Shown here: in pieces, positions 26,761 through 39,700 of the stretch
Layout: each line of letters starts with the position of its first letter
Numbering within the stretch: position 1 is the stretch's first letter
Source of the DNA: Prosopocoilus inquinatus
Lineage: Eukaryota > Arthropoda > Insecta > Coleoptera > Lucanidae
Assembly: GCA_036172665.1 (NCBI GenBank)
Contig: CM069880.1
Location: 3,846,501-3,910,500 of the forward strand
Direction: 5' to 3'
Length of the DNA: 64,000 nt
Made by a program: the position numbers and the translations under genes
Notes under the pieces: generated by a model
The model's database searches: none
The model's input: the letters and a program-made list of their open reading frames with translations, nothing else
What the model was told of the DNA's origin: nothing

Positions 26761-26899
26761 ACGTATTAGCGTTGTTCCTGTGATGTATCTAATCGATCCT
26801 TACTTATCTATCTTGTTATTTGACGTTACGATACACTCCAGTAACTCTGATGTGAGATACGAAGTTCTTGGACGCAGCAGAAGCTGGAAATAGTTTTGA

Positions 26900-29800
26900 A
26901 CGAAATAACACGTATTAGCGTCGTTCCTGTGATGTATCTAATCGATCCTTACCTATCCATCATGTTATTTGACGTTACGATGCACTCCAGTAACTCTGAT
27001 GTGAGATACGAATTCTCGGACTCAGCAGGAGCTGGAAATAGTTTTGAACGACGTAACACCTATTAGCGTTGTTCGTGTGACGTATCTAATCGATCCTTAC
27101 TTATCTATCTTGTTATTTGACGTTACGATGCACTCCAGTAACTCTGATGTGAGATACGAAGTTCTCGGACGCAGCAGAAGCTGGAAATAGTTTTGAACGA
27201 AACAACATGTATTAGCGTCGTTCCTGTGATGTATCTAATCGATCCTTACTTATCTACTATGTTATTTGACGTTTCAACGGACTCCAGTAACTCTGATGTG
27301 AGATACGAAGTTCTCGGACGCAGCAGAAGCTGGAAATAGTTCTGAACGAAATAACACGTATTAGCGTTGTTCCTGTGATGTATATAATCGATCCTTACTT
27401 ATCTATCACATTCTTTGACTTTACGATGGACACCAGTAACTCTGATGTGAGATACGAAGTTCTCGGACTCAGCAGGAGCTGGAAATACTTTTGAACGAAA
27501 TAACACGTATTAGCGTTGTTCCTGTGATGTATCTAATCGATCCTTACTTATCTATCATGTTATTTGAAGTTACGATGGACTCCAGTAACTCTGATGTGAG
27601 ATAAGAAGTTCTCGGACGCAGCAGGAGCTGGAAATAGTTCTGAACGAAACAACACGTATTAGCGTTGTTCCTGTGATGTATCTAATCGATCCTTACTTAT
27701 CTACTATGCTATTTGACGTTTCAACGGACTCCAGTAAATCTGATGTGAGATACGAGGTTCTCGGACTCAGCAGGAGCTGGAAATAGTTTTGAACGAAATA
27801 ACACGTATTAGCGTCGTTCCTGTGATGTATCTAATCGATCCTTACCTATCCATCATGTTATTTGACGTTACGATGCACTCCAGTAACTCTGATGTGAGAT
27901 ACGAATTCTCGGACTCAGCAGGAGCTGGAAATAGTTTTGAACGAAATAACACGTATTAGCGTTGTTCCTGTGATGTATCTAATCGATCCTTACTTATCTA
28001 TCATGTTATTTGAAGTTACGATGGACTCCACTAACTCTGATGTGAGATACGAAGTTCTCGGACGCAGCAGGAGCTGGAAATAGTTCTGAACGAAACAACA
28101 CGTATTAGCGTTGTTCCTGTGATGTATCTAATCGATCCTTACTTATCTACTATGCTATTTGACGTTTCAACGGACTCCAGTAAATCTGATGTGAGATACG
28201 AGGTTCTCGGACTCAGCAGGAGCTGGAAATAGTTCTGAACGAAACAACACGTATTAGCGTTGTTCCTGTGATGTATCTAATCGATCCTTACTTATCTACT
28301 ATGCTATTTGACGTTTCAACGGACTCCAGTAACTCTGATGTGAGATACGAAGTTCTCGGACGCAGCAGAAGCTGGAAATAGTTCTGAACGAAATAACACG
28401 TATTAGCGTTGTTCCTGTGATGTATCTAATCGATCCTTACTTATCTATCTTGTTATTTGACGTTACGATGCACTCCAGTAACTCTGATGAGAGATACGAA
28501 GTTCAATGACTCAGCAGGAGCTGGAAATAGTTCTGAACGAAACAGCACGTATTAGCGTTGTTCCTGTGATGTATCTAATCGATCCTTACTTATCTACTAT
28601 GTTATTTGACGTTTCAACGGACTCCAGTAACTCTGATGTGAGATACGAAGTTCTCGGACGCAGCAGAAGCTGGAAATAGTTTTGTACGAAACAACACGTA
28701 TTAGCGTTGTTCCTGTGATGTATCTAATCGATCCTTACTTATCTATCACGTTCTTTGACTTTACGATGGACACCAGTAACTCTGATGTGAGATACGAAGT
28801 TCTCGGAGGCAGCAGGAGCTGGAAATAGTTCTGAACGAAACAACACGCACTAGCGTTATTCCTGTGATGTATCTAATCGATCCTTACTTATCTACTATGT
28901 TATTTGACGTTTCAACGGACTCCAGTAACTCTGATGTGAGATACGAAGTTCTCGGACTCAGCAGGAGCTGGAAATAGTTCTGAACGAAACAACACGTATT
29001 AGCGTTGTTCCTGTGATGTATCTAATCGATCCTTACTTATCTACTATGTTATTTGACATTTCAACGGACTCCAGTAACTCTGATGTGAGATACAAAGTTC
29101 TCGGACGCAGCAGAAGCTGGAAACAGTTTTGAACGAGACAACACGTATTAGCGTCGTTCCTGTGATGTATCTAATCGATCCTTACTTATCTATCATGTTA
29201 TTTGACTTTACGATGGACTATAGTAACTCTGATGTGAGATAAGAAGTTCTCAGACGCAGCAGAAGCTGGAAATATTTCTGAATGAAACAGCGCGTATTAG
29301 CGTTGTTCCTGTGATGTATCTAATCGATCCTTACTTATCTACTATGTTATTTGACGTTTCAACGGACTCCAGTAACTCTGATGTGAGATACGAAGTTCTC
29401 GGACGCAGCAGAAGCTGGAAATAGTTTTGAAAGGAACAACACGTATTAGCGTTGTTCCTGTGATGTATCTAATCGCTCCTTACTTATCTATTATGTTATT
29501 TGAAGTTTCAACGGATTCCAGTAACTCTGATGTGACATATGAAGCTCTCGGACTCAGCAATAGCTGGAAATAGTTTTGAACGAAATAACACGTATTAGCG
29601 TTGTTCCTGTGATGTATCTAATCGATCCTTACTTATCTATCTTGTTATTTGACGTTACGATGCACTCCAGTAACTCTGATGTGAGATACGAATTCTCGGA
29701 CTCAGCAGGAGCTGGAAATAGTTTTGAAGGAAATAACACGTATTAGCGTTGTTCCTGTGATGTATCTAATCGATCCTTACTTATCTATCATGTTATTTGA

Positions 29801-31670
29801 AGTTACGATGGACTCCAGTAACTCTGATGTGAGATACGAAGTTCTCGGAGGCAGCAGGAGCTGGAAATAGTTCTGAACGAAACAACACGTATTAGCGTTG
29901 TTCCTGTGATGTATCTAATCGATCCTTACTTATCTACTATGCTATTTGACGTTTCAACGGACTCCAGTAAATCTGATGTGAGATACGAGGTTCTCGGACT
30001 CAGCAGGGGCTGGAAATAGTTTTGAACGAAATAAACGTATTAGCGTTGTTCCTGTGATGTATCTAATCGATCCTTACTTATCCATCATGTTATTTGACTT
30101 TACGATGGACTCCAGTAACTTTGATGTGAAATACGAATTTTTCGGACGCAGCAGGAGCTGGAAATAGTTCTGAACGAAACAACACGTATTAGCGTTGTTC
30201 CTGTGAAGTATCTAATCGATCCTTACTTATCTACTATGTTATTTGACATTTCAACGGACTCCAGTAACTCTGATGTGAGATACGAAGTTCTCGGACTCAG
30301 CAGGAGCTGGAAATAGTTTTGAACGAAATAGCACGTATTAGCGTTGTTCCTGTGATGTATCTAATCGATCCTTACTTATCTACTATATTATTTGACGTTT
30401 CAACGGACTCCAGTAACTCTAATGTGAGATACGAAGTTCTCGGACGCAGCAGAAGCTGGAAATAGTTTTGAACGAAACAACACGTATTAGCGTTGTTCCT
30501 GTTATGTATCTAATCGATCCTTACTTATCTACTATGTTATTTGACGTTTCAACGGACCCCAGTAACTCTGATGTGAGATACGAAGTTCTCGGACTCAGCA
30601 ATAGCTGGAAATAGTTTTGAATGAAATAACACGTATTAGCGTTGTTCCTGTGATGTATCTAATCGATCCTTACTTATCTATCATGTTATTTGAAGTTACG
30701 ATGGACTCCAGTATCTCTGATGTGAGATACGAAGTTCTCGGACGCAGCAGGAGCTGGAAATAGTTCTGAACGAAACAACACGTATTAGCGTTGTTCCTGT
30801 GATGTATCTAATCGATCCTTACTTATCTACTATGTTATTTGACGTTTCAACGGACTCCAGTAACTCTGATGTGAGATACGAGGTTCTCGGACTCAGCAGG
30901 AGCTGGAAATAGTTTTGAACGAAATAACACGTATTAGCGTTGTTCCTGTGATGTATCTAATCGATCCTTACTTATCTATCTTGTTATTTGACGTTACGAT
31001 GGAATCCTGTAACTCTGATTTGAGATACGAAGTTTTCGGACGCAGCAGAAGCTGGAAATAGTTTTGAACGAAACAACACCTATTAGCGTTGTTCCTGTGA
31101 TGTATCTAGTCAATCCTTACTTATCCATCATGTTATTTGACGTTACGATGCACTCCAGTAACTCTGATGTTAGATACGATGTTCTCGGACTCAGCAGGAG
31201 CTGGAAATAGTTTTGAACGAAATAACACGCATTAGCGTTCTTCCTGTGATGTATCTAATCGATCCTTACTTATCTATCATGTTATTTGAAGTTACGATGG
31301 ACTCCAGTAACTCTGATGTGAGATACGAAGTTCTCGGACGCGGCAGGAGCTGGAAATAGTTCTGAACGGAACAACACGTATTAGCGTTGTTCCTGTGATG
31401 TATCTAATCGATCCTTATTTATCTACTATGCTATTTGACGTTTCAACGGACTCCAGTAACTCTGATGTGAGATACGAGGTTCTCGGACTCAGCAGGAGCT
31501 GGAAATAGTTTTGAACGAAACAACACGTATTAGCGTTGTTCCTGTGATGTATCTAGTCAATCCTTACTTATCTATCATGTTATTTGACGTTACGATGCAC
31601 TCCAGTAACTCTGATGTGAGATACGAAGTTCTCGGACGCAGCAGAAGCTGGAAATAGTTTTGAACGAAAC
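26900..31670 (+). repeat. Order-preserving Sat149 duplication within block II, copy 2
   Basis: Counterpart of 17.9-22.6 kb with the same ordered variants. It is followed at 31.68-32.5 kb by a copy of 26.02-26.75 kb: both carry ATCGGTCC (26347 and 32005) and GACTTTCCGATGG. Large stretches of block II were therefore copied within the block. Confidence 0.78.
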
Positions 31671-32736
31671 AACACGTATTGGCGTTGTTCCTGTGATGTA
31701 TCTAATCGATCCTTACTTATCTATCATGTTATTTGACTTTACGATGGACTCCAGTAACTCTGATGTGAGATACGAAGTTCTCGGACTCAGCAGGAGCTGG
31801 AAATAGTTTTGAACGAAATAACACGTATTAGCGTTGTTCCTGTGATGTATCTAATCGATCCTTACTTATCTATCATGTTATTTGAAGTTACGATGGACTC
31901 CAGTAACTCTGATGTGAGATACGAAGTTCTCGGACGCGGCAGGAGCTGGAAATAGTTCTGAACGAAACAACACGTATTAGCGTTGTTCCTGTGATGTATC
32001 TAATCGGTCCTTACTTATCCACTATGCTATTTGACGTTTCAACGGACTCCAGTAACTCTGATGTGAGATACGAGGTTCTCGGACTCAGCAGGAGCTGGAA
32101 ATAGTTTTGAACGAAACAACACGTATTAGCGTTGTTCCTGTGATGTATCTAGTCAATCCTTACTTATCTATCATGTTATTTGACGTTACGATGCACTCCA
32201 GTAACTCTGATGTGAGATACGAAGTTCTCGGACGCAGCAGAAGCTGGAAATAGTTTTGAACGAAACAACACGTATTGGCGTTGTTCCTGTGATGTATCTA
32301 ATCGATCCTTACTTATCTATCATGTTATTTGACTTTCCGATGGACTCCAGTAACTCTGATGTGAGATACGAAGTTCTCGGACTCAGCAATAGCTGGAAAT
32401 AGTTTTGAACGAAATAACACGTATTAGCGTTGTTCCTGTGATGTATCTAATCGATCCTTACTTATCTATCTTGTTATTTAACGTTACGATACACTCCAGT
32501 AACTCTGATGTGAGATACGAGGTTCTCGGACTCAGCAGGAGCTGGAAATAGTTTTGAACGAAATAACACGTATTAGCGTTGTTCCTGTGATGTATCTAAT
32601 CGATCCTTACTTATCTATCTTGTTATTTGACGTTACGATGGACTCCAGTAGCTCTGATGTGAGATACGAAGTTTTCGGACGCAGCAGAAGCTGGAAATAG
32701 TTTTGAACGAAACAACACGTATTAGCGTTGTTCCTG

Positions 32737-33748
32737 CATACTTTTCCCGAAGAGGCTGTTGGCAGGGTTCACTGAACCATTTGAAGCTGGTGGACGCAAA
32801 CTTAGGTCGTCACTTCCGAATATATTTGTAGGTACATCGATGCATCATCCGTTGTCACACTTTAGGTGTCTCGGGAATGCAAGAGTCAATAAGTGGGAAT
32901 TCGATCAGAGTTCTATTCAGTTGGTGGCTTTTAATTTGATTTGCTATTAAGGTAAACAACTTGTGATGTTTAGGTACCTCTCAACTTTAAACGAGGGCCA
33001 AGTGTATTACGGTAATCCTGTGGGCTGACCAAGTAATGAAACCAGTGCGAGTTTATTATAAATCGTTCGCATTAGAGAATAATAATTCGCTTTCATTAAA
33101 CGAGGACAAGACTTTAAAGTTTGCATTAAAATGCAGATGAAATTATATATTTTACAGAAACACGTTTGTTCATTCACCTCAGCGCTGAAAATTGTCCCTA
33201 ATTTTGTGTGGCTGAGTACGGCAGCGAAGCGTTGGAGCCGTCGTTGAGCATTACTGAATGCACTTGAGGGATCGATGCGCAATCTGTACGTTGAACGTGC
33301 AATCAACTTAGAGCGCGCCGATGGTTACAGATTCCTGTAATTCTGCAGGGACCTGTGATCTTTGATTACTTGAAAGTTCGCGTCGGTCGTTTCAAGATGG
33401 CAGCACCACGACGCATTAAAAATTATTTTTATTTATCGCTATTTTAAATGTCTTACAAGTAAAGATAATACCATGATGCCCCATAAATAACAATTACTGG
33501 ATTTGCGCGAAGGGATTTTCGCTTATTCAACTTTTCTCTGAGAAAACACTTGTCTTACATAACATGCCTTGAGTTTCGTTCTCTTTTGAATTAAACAGGG
33601 CAGGAATAGTTGCTTTTATCATTTAAAACCGCCACAGGCGATGAGCGTGTAACATAATTTAAGCGTTAAAGCTCGTTTTCTGTGCGAAATTAATGTCTCC
33701 TTACGATGGTACTTTAATCACAAACGAACATCCAAAGTCTCCTTTATT
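32737..33748. other. 1012-bp non-satellite island, copy 2
   Basis: Same length as copy 1 and differing at about nine positions by eye (for example ACTTCCGAAT for ACTTCAGAAT, ACATCGATGC for ACATCGGTGC, and CTCAGCGCTG for CTCAACGTTG), so about 99% identical. Junctions with the satellite are identical to copy 1, which shows duplication with the flanks, not two insertions. No credible gene: the 99-codon minus-strand frame at 33007-33306 differs from its partner only by amino-acid-changing substitutions. Confidence 0.86.
33713..33748 (-). other. 36-bp poly(A)-signal motif at island edge, copy 2
   Basis: Identical to the motif at 16058-16093 and one mismatch from 54967-55002. AATAAA lies on the minus strand at 33743-33748, directly at the satellite junction. 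Confidence 0.9.
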
Positions 33749-36700
33749 TTTGACGTTACGATGGACTCCAGTAACTCTGATGTGAGGTACGAAGTTTTCG
33801 GACGCATCAGAAGCTGGAAATAGTTTTGAACGAAACATCACGTATTAGCGTTGTTCCTGTGATGTATCTAATCGATCTTTACTTATCTATAATGTTATTT
33901 GACGTTACGAAGGATTCGAGTAACTCTGATATGAGATACGAAGTTTTCGGACGCAGCAGAAGCTGGAAAAAGTTTTGAACGAAATAACACGTATTAGCGT
34001 TGTTCCTGTGATGTATCTAATCGATCCTTACTTATCTATCTTGTTATTTGACGTTACGATGCACTCCAGTAACTCTGATGAGAGATACGAAGTTCTCGGA
34101 CGCAGCAGAAGCTGGAAATAGTTTTGAACGAAACAACACGTATTAGCGTCGTTCCTGTGATGTATCTAATATATCCTTACCTATCTATCATGTTATTTGA
34201 CTTTACGATGGACTCCAGTAACTCTGATGTGAGATACGAAGTTCTCGGACTCAGCAGGAGCTGGAAATAATTTTGAACGAAGTAACACGTATTAGCGTTG
34301 TTCCTGTGATGTACCTAATCCATCCTTACTTATCTATCTTGTTATTTGACGTTACGATGCACTCCAGTAACTCTGATGTGAGATACGAAGTTCTCGGACG
34401 AAGCAGAAGCTGGAAATAGTTTTGAACAAAACAACACGTATTAGCGTCGTTCCTGTGATGTATCTAATCGATCCTTACTTATCTACTATGTTATTTGACG
34501 TTTCAACGGACTCCAGTAACTCTGATGTGAGATACGAATTTCTCGGACGCAGCAGAAGCTGGAAATAGTTCTGAACGAAATAACACGTATTAGCGTTGTT
34601 CCTGTGATGTATCTAATCGATCCTTACTTATCTATCTTGTTATTTGACGTTACGATGCACTCCAGTAACTCTGATGAGAGATACGAAGTCCTATGACTCA
34701 GCAGGAGCTGGAAATAGTTCTGAACGAAACAGCACGTGTTAGCGTTGTTCCTGTGATGTATCTAATCGATCCTTACTTATCTACTATGTTATTTGACGTT
34801 TCAATGGACTCCAGTAACTCTGATGTGAGATACGAAGTTCTCGGACGCAGCAGAAGCTGGAAATAGTTTTGAACGAAACAACACGTATTAGCGTTGTTCC
34901 TGTGATGTATCTAATCGATCCTTACTTATCTAACATGTTATTTGACGTTACGATGCAATCCAGTAACTCTGATGTGAGATACGAAGTTCTCGGACGCAGC
35001 AGGAGCTGGAAATTGTTTTGAATGAAATAAAACGTATTAGCGTTGTTCCTGTGATGTATCTAATCGATCCTTACTTATCTATCATATTATTTGAAGTTAC
35101 GATCGACTCCAGTAACTCTGATGTGAGCTACGAAGTTCTCGGACGCAGCAGGAGCTGGAAATAGTTCTGAACGAAACAACACGTATTAGAGTTGTTCCTG
35201 TGATGTATCTAATCGATCCTTACTTATCTAACATGTTATTTGGCGTTACGATGCACTCCAGTAACTCTGATGTGAGATACGAAGTTCTCGGACGCAGCAG
35301 AAGCTGGAAATAGTTTTGAACGAAACAACACGTATTAGCGTCGTTCCTGTGATGTATCTAATCGATCCTTACTTATCTATCATGTTATTTGACTTTACGA
35401 TGGACTCCAGTAACTCTGATGTGAAATACGAATTTCTCGGACGCAGCAGGAGCTGGAAATAGTTCTGAACGAAACAACACGTATTAGCGTTGTTCCTGTG
35501 AAGTATCTAATCGATCCTTACTTATCTACTATGTTATTTGACATTTCAACGGACTCCAGTAACTCTGATGTGAGACACGAAGTTCTCGGACTCAGCAGGA
35601 GCTGGAAATAGTTTTGAACGAAATAACACGTATTAGCGTTGTTCCTGTGATGTATCTAATCGATAATTACTTATCTATCATGTTATTTGACTTTACGATG
35701 GACTATAGTAACTCTGATGTGAGATACGAAGTTCTCAGACGCAGCAGAAGCTGGAAATAGTTCTGAACGAAACAGCACGTATTAGCGTTGTTCCTGTGAT
35801 GTATCTAATCGATCCTTACTTATCTATCATGTTATTTGACTTTACGATGGACTATAGTAACTCTGATGTGAGATACGAAGTTCTCAGACGCAGCAGAAGC
35901 TGGAAATAGTTCTGAACGAAACAGCACGTATTAGCGTTGTTCCTGTGATATATCTAATCGATCCTTACTTATCTACTATGTTATTTGACATTTCAACGGA
36001 CTCCAGTAACTCTGATGTGAGATACGAAGTTCTCGGAATCAGCAGGAGCTGGAAATAGTTTTGAACGAAGTAACACGTATTAGCGATGTTCCTGTGATGT
36101 ATCTAATCGATCCTTACTTATCTATCATGTTATTTGACTTTACGATGGACTCCAGTAACTCTGATGTGAGATACGAAGTTCTCAGACGCAGCAGAAGCTG
36201 GAAATAGTTCTGAACGAAACAGCACGTATTAGCGTTGTTCCTGTGATGTATCTAATCGATCCTTACTTATCTACTATGTTATTTGACGTTTCAACGGACT
36301 CCAGTAACCCTGATGTGAGATACGAAGTTCTCGGACGCAGCAGAAGCTGGAAACAGTTTTGAACGAAACAACACGTATTAGAGTTGTTCCTGTGATGTAT
36401 CTAATCGATCCTTACTAATCTACTATGTTATTTGACGTTTCAACGGACTCCAGTAACTCTGATGTTAGATACGAAGTTCTCGGTCTCAACAATAGCTGGA
36501 AATACTTTTGAACGAAATAACACGTATTAGCATTGTTCCTGTGATGTATCTAGTCAATCCTTACTTATCCATCATGTTATTTGACGTTACGATGCACTCC
36601 AGTAACTCTGATATGAGATACGAAGTTCTCAGACTCAGCAGGAGCTGGAAATAGTTTTGAACGAAATAACACGTATTAGCGTTGTTCCTGGGATGTATCT

Positions 36701-39700
36701 AATCGATCCTTACTTATCTATCATGTTATTTGACTTTACGATGGACTATAGTAACTCTGATGTGAGATACGAAGTTCTCAGACGCAGCAGAAACTGGAAA
36801 TAGTTCTGAACGAAACAGCACGTATTAGCGTTGTTCCTGTAATGTATATAATCGATCCTTACTTATCTACTATATTATTTGACGTTTCAACGGACTCCAG
36901 TAACTCTGATGTGAGATACGAAGTTCTCGGACGCAGCAGAAGCTGGAAATAGTTTTGAACGAAACAACACGTATTAGCGTTGTTCCTGTGATGTATCTAA
37001 TCGATCCTTACTTATCTACTATGTTATTTGACGTTTCAACAAATTCCAGTAACTCTGATGTGAGATAAGAAGTTCTCGGACTCAGCAATAGCTGGAAATA
37101 GTTTTGAACGAAATAACACGTATTAGCGTTGTTCCTGTGATGTATCTAATCGATCCTTACTTATTTATCTTGTTATTTGACGTTACGATGCACTCCAGTA
37201 ACTCTGATGTGAGATACGAAGTTCTCGGACGCAGCGGAAGCTGGAAATAGTTTTGAACGAAACAACACGTATTAGCGTCGTTCCTGTGATGTATCTAATC
37301 GATCCTTACTTATCTATCATGTTATTTGACTTTACGATGGACTCCAGTAACTCTGATGTGAAATACGAATTTCTCGGACGCAGCAGGAGCTGGAGATAGT
37401 TCTGAACGAAACAGCACGTATTAGCGTTGTTCCTGTGAAGTATCTAATCGATCCTTACTTATCTACTATGTTATTTGACATTTCAACGGACTCCAGTAAC
37501 TCTGATGTGAGATACGAAGTTCTCGGACTCAGCAGGAGCTGGAAATAGTTTTGAACGAAATAACAAGTATTAGCGTTGTTCCTGTGATGTATCTAATCGA
37601 TAATTACTTATCTATCATGTTATTTGACTTTACGATGGACTATAGTAACTCTGATGTGAGATACGAAGTTCTCAGTCGCAGCAGAAGCTGGAAATAGTTT
37701 TGAACGAAACAACACGTATTAGCGTCGTTCCTGTGATGTATCTAATCGATCCTTACTTATCTATCATGTTATTTGACTTTACGATGGACTCCAGTAACTC
37801 TGATGTGAGATACGTAGTTCTCGGGCTCAGCAGGAGCTGGAAATAGTTCTGAACGAAACAACACGTATTAGCGTTGTTCCTGTGATGTATCTAATCGATC
37901 CTTACTTATCTACTATGTTATTTGACATTTCAACGGACTCCAGTAACTCTGATGTGAGATACGAAGTTCTCGGACTCAGCAGGAGCTGGAAATAGTTTTG
38001 AACGAAATAGCACGTATTAGCGTTGTTCCTGTGATGTATCTAATCGATCCTTACTTATCTACTATGTTATTTGACTTTGCAACGGACTCCAGTAACTCTG
38101 ATGTGAGATACGAAGTTCTCGGACGCAGCAGAAGCTGGAAATAGTTTTGAACGAAACAACACGTATTAGCGTTGTTCCTGTTATGTATATAATCGATCCT
38201 TACTTATCTACTAAGTTATTTGACGTTTCAACGGATTCCAGCAACTCTGATGTGAGATACGAAGTTCTCGGACTCAGCAATATCTGGAAATAGTTTTGAA
38301 CGAAATAACACGTATTAGCGTTGTTCCTGTGATGTATCTAATCGATCCTTACTTATTTATCTTGTTATTTGACGTTACGATGCACTCCAGTAACTCTGAT
38401 GTGAGATACGAAGTTCTCGGACGCAGCAGAAGCTGGAAATAATTTTGAACGAAACAACACGTATTAGCGTCGTTCCTGTGATGTATCTAATCGATCCTTA
38501 CTTATCTATCATGTTATTTGACTTTACGATGGACTCCAGTAACTCTGATGTGAAATACGAATTTCTCGGACGCAGCAGGAGCTGGAAATAGTTCTGAACG
38601 AAACAACACGTATTAGCGTTGTTCCTGTGAAGTATCTAATCGATCCTTACTTATCTTCTATGTTATTTGACATTTCAACGGACTCCAGTAACTCTGATGT
38701 GAGATACGAAGTTCTCGGACTCAGCAGGAGCTGGAAATAGTTTTGAACGAAATAACACGTATTAGCGTTGTTCCTGTGATGTATCTAATCGATAATTACT
38801 GATCTATCATGTTATTTGACTTTACGATGGACTATAGTAACTCTGATGTGAGATACGAAGTTCTCAGACGCAGCAGAAGCTGGAAATAGTTCTGAACGAA
38901 ACAGCACGTATTAGCGTTGTCCCTGTGATATATCTAATCGATCCTTACTTATCTAATATGTTATTTGACGTTTCAACGGACTCCAGTAACTCTGATGTGA
39001 GATACGAAGTTCTCGGATGCAGCAGAAGCTGGAAATAGTTTTGAACGAAACAACACGTATTAGCGTTGTTCCTGTGATGCATCTAGTCAATCCTTACTTA
39101 TCCATCATGTTATTTGACGTTACGATGCACTCCAGTAACTCTGATATGAGATACGAAGTTCTCAGACTCAGCAGGAGCTGGAAATAGTTTTGAACGAAAT
39201 AACACGTATTAGCGTTGTTCCTGTGATGTATCTAATCGATCCTTACTTATCTATCATGTTATTTGACTTTACGATGGACTATAGTAACTCTGATGTGAGA
39301 TACGAATTTCTCAGACGCAGCAGAAGCTGGAAATAGTTCTGAACGAAACAGCACGTATTAGCGTTGTTCCTGTGATATATCTAATCGATCCATACTTATC
39401 TACTATGTTATTTGACATTTCAACGGACTCCAGTATCTCTGATGTGAGATACAAAGTTCTCGGACTCAGCAGGAGCTGGAAATAGTTTTGAACGAAGTAA
39501 CACGTATTAGCGTTGTTCCTGTGATGTATCTAATCGATCCTTACTGATCTATCATGTTATTTGACTTTACGATGGACTCCAGTAATTCTGATGTGAGATA
39601 CGAAGTTCTCAGACGCAGCAGAAGCTGGAAATAGTTCTGAACGAAACAGCACGTATTAGCGTTGTTCCTGTGATGTATCTAATCGATCCTTACTTATCTA

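Larger units (their letters stand above)
16094..32736 (+). repeat. Sat149 satellite, block II (about 112 units)
   Basis: Same 149-bp unit, same orientation and register as block I. It is richer in recognisable multi-unit structure: a 5-mer zone at 22.2-26.8 kb and an internal duplication of about 4.7 kb. Small indel variants recur, such as GATACGAATTCTCGG (1 bp short) near 18668, 21050, 27005 and 29690. No gene or other element is seen apart from the satellite. Confidence 0.97.
32140..34925 (+). repeat. Segmental duplication containing the 1-kb island, copy 2
   Basis: Counterpart of 14340-17270. Across the island and right flank the offset is a constant 17655 bp, so there are no net indels there. 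On the left, one 149-bp unit is missing relative to copy 1: the GATACACTCC unit runs directly into GAGGTTCTCGGACTCAG, as if two homologous points in adjacent units recombined. Confidence 0.87.
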
